The position numbers and the translations under genes are program-made. 64,000 bases of DNA from Alphaproteobacteria bacterium (GTDB lineage: Bacteria; Pseudomonadota; Alphaproteobacteria; CAAGCB01; CAG-977): NCBI GenBank assembly GCA_017616015.1, contig JAFZYY010000030.1, positions 124,001-188,000 of the forward strand, in the 5' to 3' direction. The first letter of the stretch is position 1. Each line of letters begins with the position of its first letter. Under the pieces are notes generated by a model that made no database searches, had not been told where the DNA came from, and saw only the letters and a program-made list of their open reading frames with translations. Positions 9,881-17,375 of the stretch are shown piece by piece.

Positions 9881-9918
9881 AAAACAGCAAGGTTTCAATA
9901 CCTTGCTGTTTTAATTTT
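9881..9918. terminator. Bidirectional intrinsic terminator between the diguanylate cyclase gene and gmk
   Basis: A perfect 12-base stem (AAAACAGCAAGG with CCTTGCTGTTTT) and an 8-base loop, with T-rich or A-rich flanks on both sides, lies in the gap between two convergent genes. Confidence 0.85.
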
Positions 9919-9926
9919 TAAAGAGA

Positions 9927-10565
9927 TCAAACCGTTTGCGAACGCATGGCGTTGACAAAGCCGGCCAATCCGCTTTGCCGCTGACGCTTCAGACGTTCGG
10001 CCTGAATAATAGAGCGGACATTTTTAACGCTTTCTTCAAAGTCGATGTTGACGATCACATAATCGTATTCGTTCCAGTGACTCATTTCCGCGGCGGCGGT
10101 GGCCATGCGCTGACGGACAACTTCTTCCGTATCCTGAGCGCGTGAAAATAAACGGCGTTCCAATTCCGCCATTGACGGCGGCAAAACAAAAACGCTAACC
10201 AGATCTTCGCGGGCGTTTTCAGCGATTTGCTGTGTGCCCTGCCATTCAATGTCAAACAAGATATCTTTTCCGTCTTCCAAAGCTTTTCTGACGGGTTCGC
10301 GGGGCGTGCCGTAGCAATTATTGCAAAATTCGGCGTGTTCCAAAAACTCGTTGCGTTGAACCATGCCTTCAAAAGCGGGTTTATCAACGAAAAAATAGTC
10401 TTTTCCGTTAACTTCTCCGGGACGGGGTTGCCGGGTCGTTACAGAAACGGAAAGGGACATATTTTCTTCGGTTTCCAAAATACGGCGGGCAATCGCCGTT
10501 TTTCCGGCGCCGGACGGCGAAGATAAAACCAACATAAAGCCTCTGCGTTTAATGGAATTTGACAT
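9927..10565 (-). CDS. gmk: Guanylate kinase
   Basis: 212 residues. Phosphorylates GMP to GDP with ATP, an essential nucleotide step that also supplies GTP for the cyclic di-GMP enzyme next door. The P-loop SSPSGAGKT is at 15-23, followed by SVSVTTRQPRPGEVNGKDYFF, which contains the GMP-binding residues, and the EFLEHAEFCNNCYGTP block. An AGGAG element lies 9 bases before the ATG. It follows yicC on the same strand, a conserved bacterial pairing (yicC-gmk). Confidence 0.97.
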   Translation of the reverse strand: MSNSIKRRGFMLVLSSPSGAGKTAIARRILETEENMSLSVSVTTRQPRPGEVNGKDYFFVDKPAFEGMVQRNEFLEHAEFCNNCYGTPREPVRKALEDGKDILFDIEWQGTQQIAENAREDLVSVFVLPPSMAELERRLFSRAQDTEEVVRQRMATAAAEMSHWNEYDYVIVNIDFEESVKNVRSIIQAERLKRQRQSGLAGFVNAMRSQTV

Positions 10566-10577
10566 TTTGACACACTC

Positions 10578-11450
10578 CTATTCGATATTTTGAATCTGTT
10601 CTCTGAGCTGATCGATGACGGTTTTTAAAGCCATGCCGGTTCGCGTCAGTTCTATATCCATGGATTTGGAACAAAGCGTATTGGCTTCGCGATTGAATTC
10701 CTGGCACAAAAAATCCAGTTTTCTGCCGACGGGCTCTTTTTCCGCGAACAATTCGCGCGCCGTATGTACATGAGCGCTCAAACGATCCAATTCTTCGCGA
10801 ACATCGGCGCGCAGCATATAAGCCGTAACTTCCTGCATAAACCGTTCTTCGGATAAATCTGTTTCTTTTTTAATCAGATCAAGATTTTCTTTCAGTTTTT
10901 CTTTGATTTTTTCGGGTTGAGCGGCGGCCTGTTCGCGTGCTTTGGCGACTAAAGCTTCAATCTGATCGACCTGTTCGTTTAAGTTAACGGCGATTTTGGC
11001 GCCTTCCGCCAGGCGGGCTTTTTTTAGCGCTTCGGCCGCGCTTTCCAGAGAAGATATGAACAAAGCGGTCAATTCCGAACGTTCAGTCTGCGTATTCTGG
11101 TTCATTTCGGCGACGCCGCGCACGTTCATCAATCCGTCAATTCGCGCCGGCTGTAAGGAAGGGTGCTGTTTTTGAAGTTGTTCGGACAAAGCGCAAAGTT
11201 CTTCCAGAAAAGCGTAATTGACCTGAGGTTTCTGGTTCGCAGGATCAAAAGTTATATCCAGCGAAACGGAAAAACTGCCTCGAGTAAAAAAAGAACGCAG
11301 ACATTCGCGGATTTTCTGCTCCAGATCTTCATATCCCTGCGGATAACGGCAACGGATATCCAATCCTTTGTTATTGACGCTACGTAGCGTCCAGGTCCAT
11401 TCGGTGCCCTGTTTTCCCGAAAAAGAACCAAATCCCGTCATACTTTCCAT
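10578..11450 (-). CDS. yicC: YicC family endoribonuclease-like protein
   Basis: 290 residues, typical length. Starts with the family signature MTGFG after MES, contains NNKGLDIRCRYPQGYE and ends with the conserved helical DUF1732-type region (DREELDRLSAHV-like block, KLDFLCQEFNREANTLCSKS). E. coli YicC is reported to act in RNA turnover as an endoribonuclease. The gene sits directly upstream of gmk with a 12-base gap, so the two should be one transcript. Confidence 0.93.
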   Translation of the reverse strand: MESMTGFGSFSGKQGTEWTWTLRSVNNKGLDIRCRYPQGYEDLEQKIRECLRSFFTRGSFSVSLDITFDPANQKPQVNYAFLEELCALSEQLQKQHPSLQPARIDGLMNVRGVAEMNQNTQTERSELTALFISSLESAAEALKKARLAEGAKIAVNLNEQVDQIEALVAKAREQAAAQPEKIKEKLKENLDLIKKETDLSEERFMQEVTAYMLRADVREELDRLSAHVHTARELFAEKEPVGRKLDFLCQEFNREANTLCSKSMDIELTRTGMALKTVIDQLREQIQNIE

Positions 11451-11521
11451 GTTGAAGCCTCTTTATTTATTAAACTGTCTGCATTACCATACATAAAAGT
11501 CATTAAAACGGGAATTTAAAA

Positions 11522-12289
11522 ATGAAAAATCCGCAACATATTTTGATTACGGGCGCTTCCAGCGGAATAGGGGAGGCTTTGGCGTTATCTTACGCTCAAA
11601 AAGGCGTGACGCTGTTTTTATGCGCTCAGAATACGGAACGATTAGGCGACGTCGCACAACGTTGCCGTGAAAAACAGGCGGAGGTTTTTGCGGAAAAGAT
11701 TGACGTGACGAATACGGCCGAAATGGAAAATTGGATTGACCGCTGTGATAAAATTGCGGAACTGGATTTGGTAATTGCCAATGCCGGCGTTTCCGCAGGT
11801 CCCGGAAAAACCGGAGAATCCGCAGAAATGACGCGCAAGATTTTTGCCGTTAACATCGGCGGCGTTTTAAATACCGTTTTACCCGCTTTGGAAAAGATGA
11901 AACCGCGTCGCGCGGGACAAATTGCCATGTTAAGCTCTTTGGCGGGATACAGAGGACTTCCTTCCGCACCGGCCTATTCCGGATCTAAAAACGCCGTTCG
12001 CGCCTGGGGCGAAGCTCTGCGCGGTCATTTAAAACCGCAGGGTATAGAAGTCAATGTGATTTGCCCCGGGTTTGTTGTTTCTCGGATTACCGCTAAAAAC
12101 AAGTTTCCGATGCCATTTCTGATGCCTGCGGAACAAGCGGCGTCGATTATTGTCGAAGGTCTGAAAAAAAACAAAGGACGGATTACGTTTCCGCCTCTGT
12201 TGGCTTTCAGCGCGTGGCTGATGAGCTGTTTGCCGGCCTGTGTTGCCGAATTCGTTTTAACGAAACTGCCGAATAAAGGATCCGATTAA
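11522..12289 (+). CDS. Short-chain dehydrogenase/reductase (SDR), substrate unknown
   Basis: 255 residues of classical SDR form. The NAD(P) loop TGASSGIG is at 10-17, NAG at 87-89, the catalytic serine around 138-139, and the YxxxK pair is Y152 and K156 (AYSGSKNAV). The C-terminal part has a hydrophobic segment (PPLLAFSAWLMSCLPACVA), as in SDRs that act on lipids or at membranes. The substrate cannot be told from sequence. It is divergent from yicC and overlaps the end of the next, convergent gene by 4 bases. Confidence 0.88.
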   Translation: MKNPQHILITGASSGIGEALALSYAQKGVTLFLCAQNTERLGDVAQRCREKQAEVFAEKIDVTNTAEMENWIDRCDKIAELDLVIANAGVSAGPGKTGESAEMTRKIFAVNIGGVLNTVLPALEKMKPRRAGQIAMLSSLAGYRGLPSAPAYSGSKNAVRAWGEALRGHLKPQGIEVNVICPGFVVSRITAKNKFPMPFLMPAEQAASIIVEGLKKNKGRITFPPLLAFSAWLMSCLPACVAEFVLTKLPNKGSD

Positions 12290-12741
12290 TCCAACAGCCG
12301 TCCCCACGGGAAAACGCGGCGTAACTCTTTATAATCGTCGCTCATTTGAGTAAAGGCCTGATTGACCTCGTTTCCGAAAACATCGAAATCGATTCGATCT
12401 TCGACTTCGAAATCGTCCAAAAGGGATAATAATAAATATTCGGCAAAGATGCGCGCTGCGGACGCTTTCGGGATAAAGCCGAATATTTTAAATTCGGAAA
12501 GCAAAATCTGTTTGTAATCTTTTAAATTTTCAAGAGATTTTAATTTATTCGCCAAAAGCGGATCCAAATCTTTTCTGACATGCAATGCCGTATCGACCAT
12601 CGCGTTGACGCGTAAAGATCGTTCTTCTTCTTCCGAAAGGGAAACGTCATTTTCCTTTTCCATCAAATCAATCAACGTTTCTTCGTACATATCGATGAAT
12701 TCCTGACGAATCGGATCATTGACGGGAGTTTGTTTTTTCAT
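12286..12741 (-). CDS. Hypothetical acidic helical protein
   Basis: 151 residues, not recognised. Strongly acidic and predicted helical throughout, with no signal peptide or membrane segment. There is a run of acidic residues around 44-61 (LSEEEERSL) and a conserved-looking aromatic end (VFPWGRLLD). Start ATG is preceded by AAAGGT. It ends inside the last codons of the convergent SDR gene. The next gene on the same strand begins outside a 66-base gap, so operon membership is uncertain. Confidence 0.65.
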   Translation of the reverse strand: MKKQTPVNDPIRQEFIDMYEETLIDLMEKENDVSLSEEEERSLRVNAMVDTALHVRKDLDPLLANKLKSLENLKDYKQILLSEFKIFGFIPKASAARIFAEYLLLSLLDDFEVEDRIDFDVFGNEVNQAFTQMSDDYKELRRVFPWGRLLD

Positions 12742-12807
12742 GGTTCACCTTTAAAGAGAATAGAAAAAGCATAACGCTTTCAGAAGAATATACAAAGCTA
12801 AAAAAAA

Positions 12808-13341
12808 CTATTCGTTGGAACCGGCCGGCTGCCGACAAAGGCGATTAATCGCTTCCATCGCGTTGTTAAACCCTTTGGCGGAAAAAACGTCGTATGTTTC
12901 AACACCCTCGATCGTCAATCCCCGAACAGTAACACGCACGGCTTTGTTCATGGCTCTGGCTATTTCTTCGTCGGTTTTTAAGTTTTTGGCCCAGGCGGTA
13001 TCTTCGTTTGTGAACAGGTTTGCTTTAACGTTTCCGACGCGGAATTGCACTTCGGAACGGGGCATGTAAGTATAACCGGCAATAACGGTCAGTACATCGT
13101 ACAGTTTTTCATTCGGACGGTGAGATATAATCAGAAACACGTCGCCGCGCCGCGTATATTCTCCGGTTGATTTCATCGGCATTGAGGAAACAAAACAAAC
13201 TTTATCTTTTTTATCATTAAAAATATAAGCGTTCCAATCGTCAAAAACGCCGATATGCTCGACTTTTTTCGAATCAATCAGATTCTGAGCGTTGCAGGGA
13301 ACGGAAAACAGCGCTAAAAAAAGCAAAAGAAAATTTTTCAT
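12808..13341 (-). CDS. Periplasmic IalB-like (invasion-associated locus B family) protein
   Basis: 177 residues. A clear Sec signal peptide (MKNFLLLFLALFSVPCNAQ, cleavage near residue 18-19) precedes a domain with the features of alphaproteobacterial IalB-related proteins: F-DDW-AYIF, a KVCFVSS segment, TRRGDVFLIISHRP, a central GYTYM strand, WAKNL, KAVRVTVRGLTIEG and a final GFNNAMEAINRLC with paired cysteines. The biochemical role of this family is not well defined; Bartonella IalB was linked to erythrocyte invasion, while homologues are common in free-living species. Family assignment is from pattern memory only. Confidence 0.7.
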   Translation of the reverse strand: MKNFLLLFLALFSVPCNAQNLIDSKKVEHIGVFDDWNAYIFNDKKDKVCFVSSMPMKSTGEYTRRGDVFLIISHRPNEKLYDVLTVIAGYTYMPRSEVQFRVGNVKANLFTNEDTAWAKNLKTDEEIARAMNKAVRVTVRGLTIEGVETYDVFSAKGFNNAMEAINRLCRQPAGSNE

Positions 13342-13355
13342 GCCGGACAGTCCTT

Positions 13356-13991
13356 TTATTTATTCAAGATACCTGTAATCTTATTCAAATTCGGCTTAAC
13401 AAATAATGAAGCGTATTGCTGAATCCAAAAATCAACGACATTTTTGCGGCAAGACTCCGGATTCAGATTTTCCGAAATGTTTTGCGCTTCGGGAGCCAAT
13501 AATGCTCTTGAAGAAAAACGTTCGGGTATTTTAGATCTGATGTCTTCGGAACAACAGATGATTTTTTTGCTGTCGGTCAGCATTAAAGAAGAGTAATGAG
13601 AAATCTTTTCCGCGGATTGAAGAGACGTTATGAAAGGAATGCGGTTCATTTTAGCCGTATTTCCCCAACATAAAAGAGAAAGAAGATCCGGACAATGCAC
13701 AAGATCGATTTTATGCGAGTTAAAGTAGAAAAACGAAGGCAGAGCCGAACGAATCAGCTTGTATAAAACAACCAAATAAAAATCATAAAGGCCGATCGGA
13801 GACAAAAAAGCGACTTCTTCATAAGACAGTTTGGCTTTTTTTAAAGCGTCCGCCGTTTTTCCCGGCTGATCGACGGTAATCAGCAAATCAATGGCGCGCG
13901 ATTTTTGCAACCACACCAGTTTTTCGATAAAAGCCGGTGTGCTTTCGGAAAAGCTTTTTTCCATAAAGGGATAAAGAACGGTCAATCTCAT
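13356..13991 (-). CDS. Glycosyltransferase-4-like N-terminal domain protein, apparently lacking the C-terminal domain
   Basis: 211 residues. The start (MRLTVLYPFMEKSFSEST) and the DLVHCPDLLSLLCWGNTAKMNRIPFITSLQSAE region look like the N-terminal acceptor-side Rossmann half of a GT-B, GT4-type glycosyltransferase, with SKKIICCSEDIRSKIPERF where such enzymes enter the linker. The sugar-nucleotide-binding C-terminal half with its E-x7-E motif is missing; the protein stops about 50 residues later. It could be a truncated remnant or a half-size protein of another role. It lies 4 bases downstream of rsmB and is probably co-transcribed with it. Confidence 0.6.
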   Translation of the reverse strand: MRLTVLYPFMEKSFSESTPAFIEKLVWLQKSRAIDLLITVDQPGKTADALKKAKLSYEEVAFLSPIGLYDFYLVVLYKLIRSALPSFFYFNSHKIDLVHCPDLLSLLCWGNTAKMNRIPFITSLQSAEKISHYSSLMLTDSKKIICCSEDIRSKIPERFSSRALLAPEAQNISENLNPESCRKNVVDFWIQQYASLFVKPNLNKITGILNK

Positions 13992-13995
13992 TTTT

Positions 13996-15315
13996 TCATT
14001 CCTTTTTTCTTAATCTGGCGGCGTAAAATCCGTCGCACCCGCCGGTTTCTTCATAAAAGAAAGGCAGGATCAGCATATCGCCCTCTTTTGTAATCATTTC
14101 TTCGGGGATTTCGTCAGCGCTTAACGCAACGCGTTCAACCAATCCCGATTGAACGGCGTCATTAATCATTAAACGTCCCTCTTCGGGTAAAACGGAGCAG
14201 ACGCAGTAAACCATTTCCCCGCCGTCAGCCATCATTTGAACGGCCGTCTCCAACAGCTGTTTTTGCGCGGCGCACAAACGGGCTATATCTTCGGCGGTTC
14301 GGTGCCAGATAACGTCGGGGTGACGTCTTAAAGTGCCGGTTGCAGAGCAGGGGGCGTCAAGCAAAACAATATCAAATTTTTTATTTTCATGGTGTTCGTC
14401 CCACCATTTGCGCACATCGGCGCATACCGTTTCGGCTTGGAAATTCAAGCGATCCAGATTTTCTTTTAGTCGTTTGATTCTGTTTTCCGAAATATCAATG
14501 GCGGTCACCTGCGCGCCGGCCATGATAAGTTGCGCTGTTTTTCCGCCCGGAGCGGCGCAGATGTCAATCGCTTTTTTTCCTGAAACGGAACGGAATAATC
14601 GCGCGGGTAAAGACGCGGAAAGATCCTGAATCCACCAAGCACCCGTTTCATAGCCGGGAAGCGAAGGAACGGAAGCCTGCTTTTCGCGCCGTAAAGAACC
14701 GGCCGGCATAATTTTCGCTTCCAGTTTTTCCGCCCAAATTTCCGGATCCTTTTTAACCGTGAAATCCAAAGGAGCTTCGCGCAATCCGGCTTCGGCTATT
14801 TTTTGCGCGGTTTCAGAACCGTATTCTTTGCTCCATTTATCAAACAGCCACGCGGGAATATTCGATGTTGCCGGATTTTGTTTTTCGGCGATTGTTTTTC
14901 CTTCTTTTGCAATCCGGCGCAGAACGGCGTTGGCCAATCCCGTAAAACCGCTGTATTTGCGATGGTTTTTAATTAAAGAAACGCCTGTCGAAACGGCCGC
15001 GTGAGCCGGTGTGTCCAAAAAAACAAGCTGAGCCGTTCCGATTCTGAGCACGTCCTGAACATAAGCCGCTTTATCGGCCAGCGGTTTTTTTAAAAAACGG
15101 GAGATAATATCGTCGATTTGTCCCAGCCGCCGCAGCGTCAAAGTAACCAGCAAACGAATGAAAGTCCGGTCTCTGTTTTCCAGAGGTTGTTTTTTTTCCT
15201 GACGTTCCATCTGAAAAGAATATTCTTCTTCCAATCCTTTACCGTTTCTGAGAACGGCATTGAAGATACCGACAGCCAAAGAACGTGTTAAAAGATCAGG
15301 GCTGTTCATCGGCAT
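13996..15315 (-). CDS. rsmB: 16S rRNA (cytosine-967-C5)-methyltransferase RsmB-like
   Basis: 439 residues. The N-terminal NusB-like helical domain (about 1-145) and C-terminal SAM-dependent methyltransferase domain are both present. SAM-binding block AIDICAAPGGKTAQL, then LLDAPCSATGTLRRHPD with the motif IV cysteine and YCVCSVLPEEG with the motif VI cysteine, the two-cysteine arrangement of RNA m5C methyltransferases. The start ATG has an AAAAAGGAAAAG element and overlaps the end of the upstream membrane protein gene by 20 bases, so coupling is likely. The very N-terminus could begin at the internal ATG two codons later. Confidence 0.92.
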   Translation of the reverse strand: MPMNSPDLLTRSLAVGIFNAVLRNGKGLEEEYSFQMERQEKKQPLENRDRTFIRLLVTLTLRRLGQIDDIISRFLKKPLADKAAYVQDVLRIGTAQLVFLDTPAHAAVSTGVSLIKNHRKYSGFTGLANAVLRRIAKEGKTIAEKQNPATSNIPAWLFDKWSKEYGSETAQKIAEAGLREAPLDFTVKKDPEIWAEKLEAKIMPAGSLRREKQASVPSLPGYETGAWWIQDLSASLPARLFRSVSGKKAIDICAAPGGKTAQLIMAGAQVTAIDISENRIKRLKENLDRLNFQAETVCADVRKWWDEHHENKKFDIVLLDAPCSATGTLRRHPDVIWHRTAEDIARLCAAQKQLLETAVQMMADGGEMVYCVCSVLPEEGRLMINDAVQSGLVERVALSADEIPEEMITKEGDMLILPFFYEETGGCDGFYAARLRKKE

Positions 15316-16507
15316 CTTTTCCTTTTTCGGGTTCTTTTTCCGGCTCTTTTTCGGATTCTTTTTCTTCCGCTTTTTCTTTTTTGGCCGCTGATTTTTTAGA
15401 GTATATCTCTTTTAAGTCGGAAACGGCTTGCGATGTTCCGGATATTCCTATCTGAGCCGTTTTTTTAGCGCCTTTGAGAAGCTCGAATAAACCTGAATTG
15501 ATGGAAATCGGATTCATGATGTTCATATACATTTTGAGATATAACAGGATTGCCAAAACAACAAATTGAATTTGCAGATTCAGATAAACAATAAAGAAAA
15601 CCAATCCGTCCATCAGAAAATTATAATGCATGACAACACGGACAACGTCTCGTTTAAGATTTGATTTTTCCTTCAGATTTTCAAAAAAGAACAAAGGTCT
15701 TTTTTCTTTTTGCCCCAGATTTGTGAGAAAATGGAAAATGACGACAATCAATTCAAAAAAGATATAGCTGCCCATCAGCAGACTTATTCCCCAAAAACCG
15801 AGGGGTATCGTAAAGAAAATAAGTCCCGTCAGTAACAGACAAAAGAAATTTCGCAGGATTCGGTTCAGAGGCAGTTCACATTGGAAGATGCAATAGAAAG
15901 GCGCCAACATCAGCATTAAAGGAAGCAGCAGACCGTTAACCTGGAATAAAGGAATAAGAGTTGCAGGCAGAAAGGCGTAAAAAAGCAAAGAAGCAAATCC
16001 GATATGCAAAGACTGAATAACGATTATTCCTTCAAAGCGATTGGCCAATATGCAGAAAAATTTATAAATAACAAACCATGCCATGCCGATCAGAAGCTGA
16101 TTAACAAACGCGGGAAAATCAGTACGGATAAAAGAGGCGCTTTCGGGCAGAAGGAAAACAAAGCCTGTAATGCCGGCTAATTCCAACAGACTGTTTAAAA
16201 CAATTAACGCTTTTATTTTTTCAGGGATTAAGCCGATGATTCCGAATAAAACGGTCAGTCCTAAAAAATAAAGAAAATCGGATTTAAAAAACCATTCTTT
16301 TTCAGAAGAAAAATAGAATAAAGCAATAAAACCGACTAACAGACTTAAAGCCTGAATAAGGTAAGCCTGTTTTAAAGAAAAAGAGATCGGAGCTTCGTAC
16401 ACTGTTTCAAAAAAAGAGGCTTTACTGGATAAAAAGTAACCGTACAGCGCAACAATATTCAAAAACAACAGGCATGCCAGAAAAATAAAATAAGAACCGG
16501 TTGTCAT
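15296..16507 (-). CDS. Multi-spanning membrane protein with charged C-terminal tail, unknown function
   Basis: 403 residues with about ten hydrophobic segments from the N-terminus to about residue 345, then a cytoplasmic tail of about 55 residues that becomes a Lys/Glu repeat (EKEPEKEPEKGK and similar). No catalytic motif was recognised. Acidic residues in the membrane region (for example in PEKIKALIVLN and SLLELAG) recall antiporter-like proteins, but the evidence is too weak to assign a family. It overlaps rsmB by 20 bases and so is probably transcribed with it. The tail is low complexity and may mediate membrane or protein contacts. Confidence 0.75.
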   Translation of the reverse strand: MTTGSYFIFLACLLFLNIVALYGYFLSSKASFFETVYEAPISFSLKQAYLIQALSLLVGFIALFYFSSEKEWFFKSDFLYFLGLTVLFGIIGLIPEKIKALIVLNSLLELAGITGFVFLLPESASFIRTDFPAFVNQLLIGMAWFVIYKFFCILANRFEGIIVIQSLHIGFASLLFYAFLPATLIPLFQVNGLLLPLMLMLAPFYCIFQCELPLNRILRNFFCLLLTGLIFFTIPLGFWGISLLMGSYIFFELIVVIFHFLTNLGQKEKRPLFFFENLKEKSNLKRDVVRVVMHYNFLMDGLVFFIVYLNLQIQFVVLAILLYLKMYMNIMNPISINSGLFELLKGAKKTAQIGISGTSQAVSDLKEIYSKKSAAKKEKAEEKESEKEPEKEPEKGKDADEQP

Positions 16508-16547
16508 AAATGTCTCCGTTTTTTAATTATCCGCAGAGAAAGCGACT

Positions 16548-17051
16548 CTACAGTTTGCAAAGATAGCATAGTATACAGCAATTTTCTTTTGTTTTGGCAA
16601 TATATTCTGTTCTTTCGTTAAAAAAAGAAAACCCCGCTTTTTCAAAAGCGTTTAAAGAAGCGCGATTGTTTTTGCGAATATCGGCCGTTAAAGCAAAAAC
16701 ATTTTTGGATTTCATATCGTTTTGCAAAGCGATTAAAGCTTCCGTTCCTATGCCTTCGCCGCGCCGGTCGGGATCGATGTTGATCATCACTTCGACAATC
16801 GTTTGATTCGGATATTCCTGCAAAGATGCCGGTTCAAAATGAATAAATCCGACCGGCTCGTTTCCTTCAATGACAAAGACGGGATCAAACGGCGGGTGTT
16901 CGAAATAACCGGCATTATATTCCAACCAAAAGGAATCCCAGCTTTTCGGCAGGGCAATGTAAGACGAAGCGATCGTTTTGGCATCGTTGCGCCAGGAAAA
17001 AGCGATGCGGGCATCTTCTTTGTTATTTCGGCAGGGTTTCAGAGTAACCAT
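16548..17051 (-). CDS. GNAT family N-acetyltransferase
   Basis: 167 residues with the GNAT fold: PVFVIEGNEPVGFIHFE as the beta-strand pair, VEVMINIDPDRRGEGIGTEALIAL carrying the acetyl-CoA pyrophosphate loop (RRGEGIG), and a later FALTADIRKNNRASLNAFEKAGF block. It resembles enzymes that acetylate amino sugars or protein N-termini (RimJ-like layout), but the acceptor cannot be inferred. The final CCILCYLCKL is cysteine-rich. It is divergent from the small membrane protein gene that starts at 17112. Confidence 0.87.
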   Translation of the reverse strand: MVTLKPCRNNKEDARIAFSWRNDAKTIASSYIALPKSWDSFWLEYNAGYFEHPPFDPVFVIEGNEPVGFIHFEPASLQEYPNQTIVEVMINIDPDRRGEGIGTEALIALQNDMKSKNVFALTADIRKNNRASLNAFEKAGFSFFNERTEYIAKTKENCCILCYLCKL

Positions 17052-17080
17052 TGTTCTTACCTGTTCTTTTGTGCTAGAAT
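17051..17080 (+). promoter_or_regulatory. Candidate promoter for the small membrane protein gene
   Basis: TTGTTC (17051-17056) and TAGAAT (17075-17080) with an 18-base spacer, ending 31 bases before the ATG at 17112. Modest match. Confidence 0.35.
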
Positions 17081-17111
17081 CCAGTTTAAAAGATTAAAGG
17101 AAATAAGCAAT

Positions 17112-17372
17112 ATGTTCAGAATGTTGTACAGCGTTCTTTTGCCGTTTTTATCACCGTTTATAGTCTATTGGATATATCGGCGCGTAAAAAAAATACGCCG
17201 GAAAGACTATCCTCTTCAGATGCTGATAGCCGCCGGACTGGCATTGGTTTTAATCTTTTTATTTATTTTTTCCGTGCCGGACAAAGCGCCGGCAAACAGC
17301 GCGTACACAGCGCCAAAGTTTGAAAACGGGCACATCGTGCCGGCCTCTTTGGGACAAAAGAACGCTAAATAA
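17112..17372 (+). CDS. Small two-segment membrane protein (DUF6111-like?)
   Basis: 86 residues. Two hydrophobic segments (about 2-20 and 39-57) flank a strongly basic loop (RRVKKIRRKDY), followed by a short proline-rich end. The ATG at 17112 is chosen because AAAGG lies about 11 bases upstream and the hydrophobic N-terminus begins there; a longer in-frame reading exists but runs antisense through the acetyltransferase gene. The layout recalls the small alphaproteobacterial membrane proteins grouped as DUF6111, named here from memory with low certainty. Function unknown. Its stop lies 3 bases from the convergent end of dnaB. Confidence 0.7.
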   Translation: MFRMLYSVLLPFLSPFIVYWIYRRVKKIRRKDYPLQMLIAAGLALVLIFLFIFSVPDKAPANSAYTAPKFENGHIVPASLGQKNAK

Positions 17373-17375
17373 TAC

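Noticed and set aside
16803-17372. A longer reading of the small membrane protein starting within the acetyltransferase gene
   Set aside because: The extension runs antisense through the acetyltransferase CDS; the ATG at 17112 has the ribosome binding site and starts the hydrophobic segment.
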